Origin: JBCBSP01 sp964550935
Lineage (GTDB): Bacteria > Pseudomonadota > Alphaproteobacteria > Caulobacterales > Maricaulaceae
Assembly: GCA_964550935.1 (NCBI GenBank)
Contig: CAZKBB010000090.1
Span: 1-5,568, forward strand
Reading direction: 5' to 3'
Length of the DNA: 5,568 bases
Shown here piece by piece: positions 1 through 5,568 of this stretch. The position numbers and the translations under genes were made by a program. The notes beneath the pieces were generated by a model, which saw only the letters and a program-made list of their open reading frames with translations, did not search any database and had not been told where the DNA came from. Position 1 is the stretch's first letter. Every line of letters starts with the position of its first letter.

Positions 1-317
1 GTCATGGTCGCGGTGATGCTCAACGGCTCGATGCTGGCCAGCAGAAATTCCGAGCCCGGCAGGACAGGCAGTCCGGCGGCCATGGCGGCCATGGAGATCC
101 AGAAAATGTCCGGCAGGCGCCCGGCGAGCGCGCCTGCGGCGTAACCGGTCATGATCACGCCGAATAGAACCGCGAGGCCGCCGGCGGCCTCCAGCGGTCC
201 CACGGCGTCGGCGATCAGATGACCGAGCCAGGCGAGCGCGAGCGCGGCGAGAAGCGCCGCGGCGATGCGCGACAGGCGTCGAGCCTGTGCTCTCAGAGAC
301 GGGCGCGCGCGGTTCAT
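1..317 (-). CDS. Small integral membrane protein, likely DUF3100 partner, 3' partial
   Basis: The frame is open from the ATG at 317 to the window edge (105 complete codons plus two bases). The protein has a basic start (MNRARPSLRAQARRLSR), then hydrophobic stretches at about 18-38, 45-66 and 71-87, and a fourth may begin near the cut end, which reads EPLSITATMT. The Arg-rich N-terminus before the first membrane helix predicts a cytoplasmic N-terminus. The ATG overlaps the TGA of the DUF3100 gene (ATGA), and there is no strong Shine-Dalgarno, so translation is probably coupled to it. I do not recognise a named family. Its place directly after a DUF3100 gene, its small size so far and its all-membrane character suggest a second subunit of a two-component membrane system, as in other split carriers. 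The missing C-terminus could change this view. Confidence 0.72.
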   Translation of the reverse strand, partial: MNRARPSLRAQARRLSRIAAALLAALALAWLGHLIADAVGPLEAAGGLAVLFGVIMTGYAAGALAGRLPDIFWISMAAMAAGLPVLPGSEFLLASIEPLSITATM

Positions 318-1135
318 GTCGGCGCGCGTCCCATCAGGCGTTCAAGCCGGGCGTAATAAGCCTCGGCCAGCGGGATGGTGATGAACACCACCATGAACAG
401 GGTGGTGAGCCCGCTGATGAGATTGCTGCTGGCCGCCAGCGCCCCGATCAGCGCTTCCTGTTCGGGGACGAGCGCCGACAGCGAGGCGGCGCAGGCCGCG
501 GTCATGGAGGCGCTGCCCACGCCGCAGGCCATGGCGGCGGCGCGGATGTCGAGATCGACCAGCGACAGGATGACCCCCGGCGCAAGCGAGAAGAAGATCG
601 TGCCGAACAGGGTGCCGCAGATATAGACGCCGGTGACGCCGCGCGCCTCGGCGCTGCGCCCGCCATAGGTGGAGAAGACGTAGGCGAGCCCGCCTTCGCG
701 CGCGATGGAAAAGGTCGCGCCGATCGCTTCGCGCCGCATGCGGAAGACCAGCACCGCCACCGGCAGGGCGATCAGCATGGTCCCCAGATTGCCGAACTCC
801 TGAAGCAGAAGCGCCGGGCTGGCCCGCCAGATCTGCGAGACTTCAGGTCCGATATACATGGACAGAAGCGCCATGAGCGGCATCACCGCCACCGCCACGA
901 GCCGGCCGGCCGCACGCACGTCGCCGCGCGAGAGAACGCGTTTCATGGGCGCGGTGACGTTCGGATTGAGAATGAGCCCGGCGAGGAACGCAAAGAGCAG
1001 CGGCAGAAGCACGATGGTCGCCGGGCCGGTGTCGATCGACCGAGTCCCGATCAGCTCTGCAACCACCACGCAGAGCGCCAGCGCGGCGAACAGGGCGCAG
1101 CGGCGGACCAGAAAACGGGCGGGGGGCAAGGTCAT
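314..1135 (-). CDS. DUF3100 domain integral membrane protein
   Basis: This is a 273-residue, strongly hydrophobic protein with about seven predicted membrane segments (roughly 11-28, 37-56, 76-95, 109-131, 166-193, 196-222, 227-257). The blocks AELIGT (26-31), GPATIVLLPLL (37-47), LQEFGNLGT (111-119), GVYICGTLFGTIF (169-181) and GVGSASM (205-211) match what I recall of the DUF3100 family, which has no established function. Conserved polar residues within or next to membrane segments (Glu27, Glu113, Asn116, and the Ser/Gly-rich 205-211) would suit a transporter, but that is inference. The ATG at 1135 is preferred because it gives the same 4-bp ATGA overlap seen at the other junctions. An in-frame ATG at 1153 would add six residues (MGERRD) and lengthen the overlap; neither has a strong Shine-Dalgarno. 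Its own TGA overlaps the start of the next, small membrane protein, suggesting the two are made together and may form one complex. Its substrate may be whatever the three upstream hydrolases act on or release. Confidence 0.82.
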   Translation of the reverse strand: MTLPPARFLVRRCALFAALALCVVVAELIGTRSIDTGPATIVLLPLLFAFLAGLILNPNVTAPMKRVLSRGDVRAAGRLVAVAVMPLMALLSMYIGPEVSQIWRASPALLLQEFGNLGTMLIALPVAVLVFRMRREAIGATFSIAREGGLAYVFSTYGGRSAEARGVTGVYICGTLFGTIFFSLAPGVILSLVDLDIRAAAMACGVGSASMTAACAASLSALVPEQEALIGALAASSNLISGLTTLFMVVFITIPLAEAYYARLERLMGRAPT

Positions 1136-2514
1136 GTCTCGCCGCTCGCCCATTCCACGACGCTCGACAGCAGCGCGTCCGTCGGGGCGCGGCCGAGCCC
1201 GGTGTCGAGCACGCCGCGGGTCCAGCCGATGCGGACCACGACGAGGTCGAGGGAGGGGACCACGAACACGTATTGCCCGCCAATCCCCATCATGAACATG
1301 GCGTCGCCCGGCGCCGGCCAGGCGTCTTCCGGCGCATGCCGATTCAGCCAGATCTGGCCGCCATAGATGCTGTCGCGCCAGCCCTTCGGGCCGGGCGTGT
1401 TCCAGTACAGCCCGGCCCAGGCCGGGGCCGGCTCAGCCATGAAGTCGATGAAGCGTTCCGGCACGAGGCGGCGTTCGCGCACCATGCCCCGATCAAGGAT
1501 CAGCTGGCCGATGCGCGCCGCGTCGCGGGCGGTGGCGAACGCGTTGCCGGAATAGAAGGGCCGGCCGTAAGGATCCGTTTCAAGGATCGGCCTCACACCG
1601 AGCGGGCCGAACAGGGCGTCGTGCGCCCAGACCAGCGGGTCGATCCCGCGCGCCGCGCATCGGTCTTCGATCAGGCGGGCAAGCGCGAGCGTGTCGGAGT
1701 TCTTGTAGGCGCCGAACGTGCCCGGGGCGTGCTTTAGCGGTTTGCCCGCCCCGTAACGCGAGGCGGCGATCCCCGCCTCGTAGATCCAGTCATGATCAGG
1801 ATAACGCCCGTCATAATCGGACGCCCATCCGGCGGTGAAATCGAGCCCGCTCGACATCTGCAGGACGTGGCGCAGAAAAATCCGTCCGCGCGGATCGCCG
1901 GGCTCGCTCCATTCGGGAAGTCCAAGCGGAGCGTCGAGATCGGCCCGGCCTTCACCCGTCAGCACGCCGGCGAGCAGCGCCGCCCAGGTTTTGCCGATTG
2001 ACCAGACCGGCAGCAGGCTGCCCGCGCCGAGCCCTGGACGGTAGCGTTCGGCCGCGAGCCTGCCGCGATGCAGGACGACCACCGCCGCGGTCAGTGCCGG
2101 CTCGCAGTCCTCGAACGCAGCGCGAAGCCGGGCCTGGAGCGGCAGGCTGATCGCGGCGGGCAGCCGATCTCCCTGCCGTGCAGGGAGGGCGTAAGGGGTG
2201 AAAAACGGGGCGTGCACCGCCTCGGGCAGGAGCACTGCGCCCTGATCGCCGCACCAGGCGGCGACGCGCTCAAGCCCACCCTCGGCGCGCGCGACGACCT
2301 GGTCGTCTTGAATTTCGACCGACGCCATCCGTCCCGAAGGAAGCTTCGGGTCGACCGAAGCGGCCAGCACGTCGGCGGGTTTGCGCCCGGTGAGGTACCA
2401 GCCGCTGCACACCTCCTTCGCCACCCGGCCGAGCTTGAGCGAATCAAGCGCATCCACGCGCATGCCGTAGCGCTCGGCGGCCTCGAGGGCTGCAGTGGCG
2501 AAACCCGCGCTCAC
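1132..2514 (-). CDS. Serine hydrolase, class C beta-lactamase-related (6-aminohexanoate-dimer hydrolase-like)
   Basis: This is a 460-residue protein of the penicillin-recognising fold (COG1680-type). The catalytic motifs are Ser172-x-x-Lys175 in WSIGKTW and Tyr270-Lys-Asn272 in GAYKNSD; a C-terminal MMGIGGQYVFV (408-418) is where the third beta-strand motif of NylB-like hydrolases falls. A stretch GGQIWLNR (385-392) is also typical of this group. Known relatives hydrolyse esters, linear amide oligomers or peptides; few are true beta-lactamases, and the substrate here cannot be told. About 130 residues precede the catalytic domain, including CSGWYLTGR (36-44), which resembles the N-terminal module of many COG1680 proteins. 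In many of those a membrane anchor comes first, but no hydrophobic segment or signal peptide is visible here, so it is probably cytosolic. The start is GTG at 2514, overlapping the upstream TGA (GTGA), with AGAGGA 7 nt upstream. Its TGA overlaps the next ATG. It shares the fold with the preceding D-aminopeptidase but little sequence beyond the motifs, so it is not a recent tandem duplicate. Confidence 0.85.
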   Translation of the reverse strand: MSAGFATAALEAAERYGMRVDALDSLKLGRVAKEVCSGWYLTGRKPADVLAASVDPKLPSGRMASVEIQDDQVVARAEGGLERVAAWCGDQGAVLLPEAVHAPFFTPYALPARQGDRLPAAISLPLQARLRAAFEDCEPALTAAVVVLHRGRLAAERYRPGLGAGSLLPVWSIGKTWAALLAGVLTGEGRADLDAPLGLPEWSEPGDPRGRIFLRHVLQMSSGLDFTAGWASDYDGRYPDHDWIYEAGIAASRYGAGKPLKHAPGTFGAYKNSDTLALARLIEDRCAARGIDPLVWAHDALFGPLGVRPILETDPYGRPFYSGNAFATARDAARIGQLILDRGMVRERRLVPERFIDFMAEPAPAWAGLYWNTPGPKGWRDSIYGGQIWLNRHAPEDAWPAPGDAMFMMGIGGQYVFVVPSLDLVVVRIGWTRGVLDTGLGRAPTDALLSSVVEWASGET

Positions 2515-3945
2515 GTTCTGGTCCTCTCGAACACCACGTTGCGGCAGGCGAAGTGGGAAAGAGTGATCCGGCCAGGTTTCGACTGGCTGAGCGTCACCGC
2601 GCCAGGGGCGAAATGATCGACTCCGCGAGGAAAGTCGACAAGGGCCACCTCGCTCCAGTCGTCCCGCCCGAGGTGTCTCACACAGCGCCGCGCCGACCGG
2701 CCGAACGGACCTTCGAAGGCGGCGAGCCGGACGCCGTCATGGTCCTCGATCACGAGCGTCGAGCGCAGTGCGCCGCTCTCATAGCGCCCTGGTGCGATCC
2801 CGCCCGCGATCTCGCGCGCAAGGTCGGAGACCTGCGCGCTGAAACTGTCCCCGCGCGACGTAACGGAGCCGGTCTGGACCCGCCATGTGCGCTCGCCGAA
2901 GGATTCCGGATCGCTCGACCGGCGCCCGCCGTCCACGGTCAGGACGCCGTCGCCGAGCCCGAAGGCAAGACCGCTCACCGGATCGAAAACATGGCGCTGA
3001 ACGCGGCCTTGCGGCGCAGCGGCTGGGGCCTCGCTCATGAGACGGCGCGTGACGGCGCCTGCGTCGATCATGGCGTTCGACAGGACGATTGCGGCGCGGT
3101 CCCGGTCGATCCGGATCGCCGATCGAAATCCGCGCAACGCCCCTTCATGGCCCGCCGCTCCGGTTCCGTCCGCCGGGCTCTCGACACCGATGCCGTATCT
3201 ATAGCGGCGCGAAGACCCGGTTGCGATCAGATCGGCGAGCCAGTCTTCGGGCCCGGTCAGCCAGGTGATGAACTGGACGATGTCTTCCAAGCTTGCGCAG
3301 ACGCCGGCGTCGCCGCGCCAGTGCAGATCGACGATCGCCGGGACCAAGACCCCGTCCGGGCCGGGTTCAAAACCCGTCGCGCCGTTCGTGACGGGAAGGG
3401 CGGTTTCAGGCTCCAGCCCGGCGGTCTCCATGCCCGCCGGGTTGAAGATCAACGCCCGCAGCGCCGCGCAGAGATCAGTCTCGGCCACGCGTTCGATGAT
3501 TTCNNNNNNNNNNATTCGCATAAGCGAAGCCGGAACCGGGCCGGTACATGGGCTCGGCGAGCGCCGTGCAAAGCTTTGCATTGGCCTCGCGGTCGATTCG
3601 GGTTTCCGCCTCGGCGCCGCTGAGCATCGCGAGAATGTACTGATCGCGCATACCCGAACTCTGATCCATAAGGCTGCGCACTGTCACAGCCTGAGGAAAC
3701 GTTGGCCCAAACCAGTGCGCGATCGGCGCGTCGAGATCGAGCCGCCCCGCTTCGCCAAGGCGTAGCGCGGCGAGGGCGGTCATGGGCTTGGTCAGGGAGC
3801 ACACGCGAAACCGCGTTTGCGCCGTCACCGGCATTTCCGCGGCCGCATCGGCGAAGCCGTCGACCTGGATCTCAGTCCGGCCGCCCCGCAGCAGCGCCGC
3901 CGCAAGGCCGACATGGGCGGGAAGATCAAGGACGCTCGCGCTCAT
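2511..3945 (-). CDS. dap: D-aminopeptidase (DAP-like, peptidase family S12), interrupted by an assembly gap
   Basis: This enzyme probably releases N-terminal D-amino acids or glycine from small peptides and amides. There are 144 codons before the N run and 330 after it. Part 1 holds Ser50-x-x-Lys53 in VCSLTK, the catalytic pair of the beta-lactamase/DD-peptidase fold; QSSGMRD (95-101); and Tyr142-x-Asn144 (YAN) directly at the gap. Part 2 (numbered from the gap) holds IFNPAGM (19-25), WRGDAGVCASL (62-72), the third motif HEGALRGF (119-126) and a C-terminal region with AAFEGPFGRS (261-270). These blocks match, from memory, those of Ochrobactrum anthropi DAP (CSVSK, YCN, GDAGICASL, HGGALRGW, AAFEGFLGKS), including its extra C-terminal beta-barrel domains. 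With 7 residues restored the length is about 481, against 520 for that enzyme. There is no signal peptide, so it is probably cytosolic. The ATG at 3945 overlaps the upstream TGA by 4 bp and no strong Shine-Dalgarno is seen, so translation is probably coupled. A broader 'serine hydrolase' name is the fallback; family membership is firm, exact specificity is not. Confidence 0.82.
2522..2527 (-). promoter_or_regulatory. Ribosome binding site for the GTG-started serine hydrolase
   Basis: On the minus strand AGAGGA lies 7 nt before the GTG at 2514-2512, inside the 3' end of the D-aminopeptidase gene. It is the clearest Shine-Dalgarno-like site among the four internal gene junctions and supports the GTG as the true start, together with the 4-bp GTGA overlap. 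Confidence 0.6.
3504..3513. other. Assembly gap (10 N) inside the D-aminopeptidase gene
   Basis: Ten N stand between AAT (Asn, minus strand 3516-3514) and GAA (Glu, 3503-3501). Both are complete codons of the same protein, yet taking 10 bases literally puts the two halves in different frames. The true gap should be a multiple of three. Relatives have YxN followed by seven residues and then a hydrophobic xIIE/DLIE helix, so about 21 nt are probably missing. Ten N is a common placeholder for a gap of unknown size. Any annotation that splits this gene in two or calls it a pseudogene here would be an artefact. Confidence 0.95.
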
Positions 3946-5568
3946 GGTTCGTCTGCAGGCTCCGCACCGCCCAGATGGCGCGAAAAGAAGTGGCGGATGC
4001 GCTCCACGGCGTAGGCGTAGCGCTCGCCGCGGCCGAAATGCGCGTGGTTCGTTCCAGGGAACAGTACCAACTCGTAAGGGTGGTTCGCTTCGGCGAGCGC
4101 GTCGAGCATCTTCATGGTGTTGGAGACCGGAACGTTCACGTCCGCCATGCCGGCGATGAGGAGCAGATCCCCTTCGATATCGCCCGCCCGTTCATGCAGA
4201 CGGCCCGCTTCATAGGCCTCCGGGTTGTCCTGCGGCGAGCCCAGCTGCCATTCGATCCAGTAGGCCCCGTCGCGCATGTCCACCTCCGGCACGCTGGCCG
4301 CGCCGGCGCGGTAGAAGTCCGGCGCTTCGATCAGGGCGGACAGGACGGTCGGTCCGCCCCAGCTGTTGCCGTCGACGCCCAGCCGCTCAAGATCCATCCA
4401 GGGCCGCTCGGCGGCGAGGGTTTCCAGCCCGGCGCGGTGGTCGGCGACAAGCCCTTGCGGCCAGACGCCCCAGGGCCGCAGGTTATACTCTCGGCCGCGC
4501 CCCGGGCTTCCCGGCGGCTCGAGCATCACCACGACCATGTCGTTCATGGCGAGCCAGGCGAGCATGGTGGTGTAGTCCGATCCCGAGGCGCCGAAATAGC
4601 CGCGCACCACCGGCGAGCCCTGCATGCCGTCATAGACCCGGTGCACGACCGGGTAGCGGCGCGCCGGGTCGAAATCGACGGGTTTGAGGATGAGGCCGTG
4701 CATCCGGGTCTCGCCGTCGGCGGCGAGGACGGTGACCTCTTCCGGCTCCGGCCAATCCGCGCGCCAGCCCGGCGCGATGCGCGCTTCGTCAATGACGGCC
4801 AGAACGCTTCCATCAGCCGCATGAAGCACTGTGGACGGCGGACGGGCGGCCCTGCTGGACCGGCTGACGAAAGCTGATCCGTCCGGCGCCACGTCCACGC
4901 GATGCACGCCGTCGAGGTTGGACAGGCGCTCCGGCGCTCCGCCCTCCAAGGGTACCCGCATGGGAACCGTGTCGAAGGGCCGCTGCGGGTCCGGACCGGC
5001 GGTGACGTAAACCCAGCCGTTGTGCTCGTCGATATGGGCGATCTCGCGGATGTCGTAGCGGCCTGAAGTGAGCTGGGCGAGGCGTTCTCCATCTGCGCCG
5101 TGGCGATAGATCTGGAAGAAACCGTCTTCGTCGGAGGAGAACAGGAAGCCGCCGTTCTCAAGCCAGTGAAAGGTCTGGCGCCCGCCCGGCCATTTCACCC
5201 AGCCGCGCTCGACCGCGCGGCTGAGCAGGAGTTCGGCCGAACCTGTCTCAGGATCGACGGCGAACACCTCCTGGCGGCGGGCGTCGCGGCTGTAGCGCAT
5301 GACCGCAATGTGCTCTCCGTCAGGGCTCCAACCCAAAAAGAAGCCGAAGCTCTGATCATCGCCGCGCGGCTCCAGCGGCGTGAGGGCACCGGTTTCCGCG
5401 TTCACCGCGTAGAGCGTAGTCACCGGCAACGGGTCGCCGGCGCGCGCCCAATAGCGGAACTGTTGATGGGTTTCCCCGTCGGGATCGAGATAGTCGATCC
5501 AGTCGATCGGTTCGACGCCGCGCATGTCATGGACGCGCGCCACGAATTGCGGGGAGCGGTCCAGCGCC
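3942..5568 (-). CDS. S9 family serine peptidase (dipeptidyl-peptidase IV / prolyl oligopeptidase type), 5' partial
   Basis: The frame is open to the window edge, so the N-terminus is missing; 541 codons before the stop are visible, probably about 200 residues short of a typical bacterial DPP IV. Residue numbers here count the Val codon at 5543 as 1. The first ~270 residues look like a beta-propeller: the blade motif WSPDG (72-76), an S9B-like FLFSSDEDGFFQIYRHG stretch (133-149) and LTSGRYDIRE (159-167). The alpha/beta-hydrolase domain follows: VYDG (303-306), whose Tyr matches the oxyanion-hole Tyr of DPP IV, then nucleophile Ser394 in GNSWGG, Asp468 in MADVNVP and His500 in GTNHAH. The triad is therefore complete. 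Family members release dipeptides or cleave small peptides, often after proline. Because the N-terminus is absent, the Glu motif of true DPP IV and any signal peptide cannot be judged. Trp after the nucleophile and NVP after the Asp differ from canonical DPP IV (GWSYGG, DDNVH), so the exact S9 subfamily and substrate are open. The gene is first in the visible operon and its TGA overlaps the next ATG (ATGA). Confidence 0.9.
   Translation of the reverse strand, partial: ALDRSPQFVARVHDMRGVEPIDWIDYLDPDGETHQQFRYWARAGDPLPVTTLYAVNAETGALTPLEPRGDDQSFGFFLGWSPDGEHIAVMRYSRDARRQEVFAVDPETGSAELLLSRAVERGWVKWPGGRQTFHWLENGGFLFSSDEDGFFQIYRHGADGERLAQLTSGRYDIREIAHIDEHNGWVYVTAGPDPQRPFDTVPMRVPLEGGAPERLSNLDGVHRVDVAPDGSAFVSRSSRAARPPSTVLHAADGSVLAVIDEARIAPGWRADWPEPEEVTVLAADGETRMHGLILKPVDFDPARRYPVVHRVYDGMQGSPVVRGYFGASGSDYTTMLAWLAMNDMVVVMLEPPGSPGRGREYNLRPWGVWPQGLVADHRAGLETLAAERPWMDLERLGVDGNSWGGPTVLSALIEAPDFYRAGAASVPEVDMRDGAYWIEWQLGSPQDNPEAYEAGRLHERAGDIEGDLLLIAGMADVNVPVSNTMKMLDALAEANHPYELVLFPGTNHAHFGRGERYAYAVERIRHFFSRHLGGAEPADEP

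Larger units (their letters stand above)
1..5568 (-). other. Five-gene operon with 4-bp overlaps at every junction
   Basis: The S9 peptidase, D-aminopeptidase, second serine hydrolase, DUF3100 protein and small membrane protein follow one another on the minus strand. Stop and start share four bases at 3942-3945 (ATGA), 2511-2514 (GTGA), 1132-1135 (ATGA) and 314-317 (ATGA). No base in the window is non-coding apart from the N run, so there is no room for an internal terminator between genes. The promoter must lie upstream of 5568, and the operon may continue beyond position 1. Four identical-length overlaps argue for translational coupling and a shared pathway. Confidence 0.88.

Noticed and set aside
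73..95. Short direct repeat GGCGGCCAT in tandem
   Set aside because: It encodes Ala/Met residues of a membrane helix in the small membrane protein and is ordinary GC-rich coding redundancy.
287..1366. Long plus-strand open frame (359 codons)
   Set aside because: It lies antisense to the DUF3100 gene and the end of the second hydrolase. Its product is rich in Arg, Gly, His and Ala with no recognisable motif, as expected from high-GC antisense frames.
1132..2514. Possible antibiotic-resistance beta-lactamase
   Set aside because: SxxK and YxN are shared by many esterases, peptidases and amide hydrolases. The class C lactamase KTG motif is not evident, there is no signal peptide, and the operon context is peptide metabolism.
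3475..3503. Short tail (NHRTRGRD) after the N run in the frame starting at 3945
   Set aside because: This is an out-of-frame artefact of treating 10 N as real length; the real sequence here is EIIERVAETD in the neighbouring frame.
3514..3581. Apparent separate start at 3581 for the C-terminal half of the D-aminopeptidase
   Set aside because: The ATG and following residues up to the N run are in a different frame from the real upstream half and encode nothing family-like; the true continuation is from the frame starting at 3945.
2553..3623. Plus-strand open frame (356 codons) reading through the N run
   Set aside because: It is antisense to the D-aminopeptidase, depends on an arbitrary N run and has a low-complexity Arg/Pro/Ala composition.
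3702..4877. Plus-strand open frame (391 codons)
   Set aside because: It is antisense to the S9 peptidase and the start of the D-aminopeptidase. It has no family motif, while the minus-strand frame has a full catalytic triad.

Overview
The window is GC-rich (roughly two thirds G+C by eye, with strong G/C third-position bias). It reads as a piece of a bacterial chromosome or contig, probably from an alphaproteobacterium. A Maricaulis/Oceanicaulis-type marine group would fit the codon use and protein flavour, but that is a weak guess. All real coding sequence is on the minus strand, so the window reads biologically from right (5568) to left (1). There is no intergenic DNA, and no RNA gene, mobile element, CRISPR array, promoter or terminator.

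Layout in transcription order: (1) 5568-3942, a serine peptidase of family S9 (dipeptidyl-peptidase IV / prolyl-oligopeptidase type), with its N-terminus beyond the window edge. (2) 3945-2511, a D-aminopeptidase (DAP-type, family S12 / class C beta-lactamase fold), interrupted at 3504-3513 by a run of 10 N. The N run is an assembly gap, not a biological break: both flanks end on codon boundaries and rejoin into one protein if about 21 nt (7 residues) are missing. (3) 2514-1132, a second penicillin-recognising-fold serine hydrolase, distantly like 6-aminohexanoate-dimer hydrolase. (4) 1135-314, a multi-spanning membrane protein recognisable as DUF3100. (5) 317 to beyond position 1, a small, very hydrophobic membrane protein, cut by the window edge.

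Each gene overlaps the next by exactly four bases (ATGA, GTGA, ATGA, ATGA), so this is one tightly coupled operon whose promoter lies upstream of 5568 and whose end lies beyond position 1. Neither S12-type hydrolase shows a signal peptide, so both probably work in the cytosol. The combination of three serine hydrolases able to act on peptide or amide bonds, one of a family known to prefer N-terminal D-residues, with a DUF3100 protein and a small membrane partner suggests a dedicated system. It might import unusual small peptides (D-residue, proline-containing or cyclic/amide-linked) and dismantle them, or move the products across the membrane. The enzyme family calls are seen in sequence. The joint pathway and the transporter role are inference, and they are the most interesting undescribed aspect of the window.
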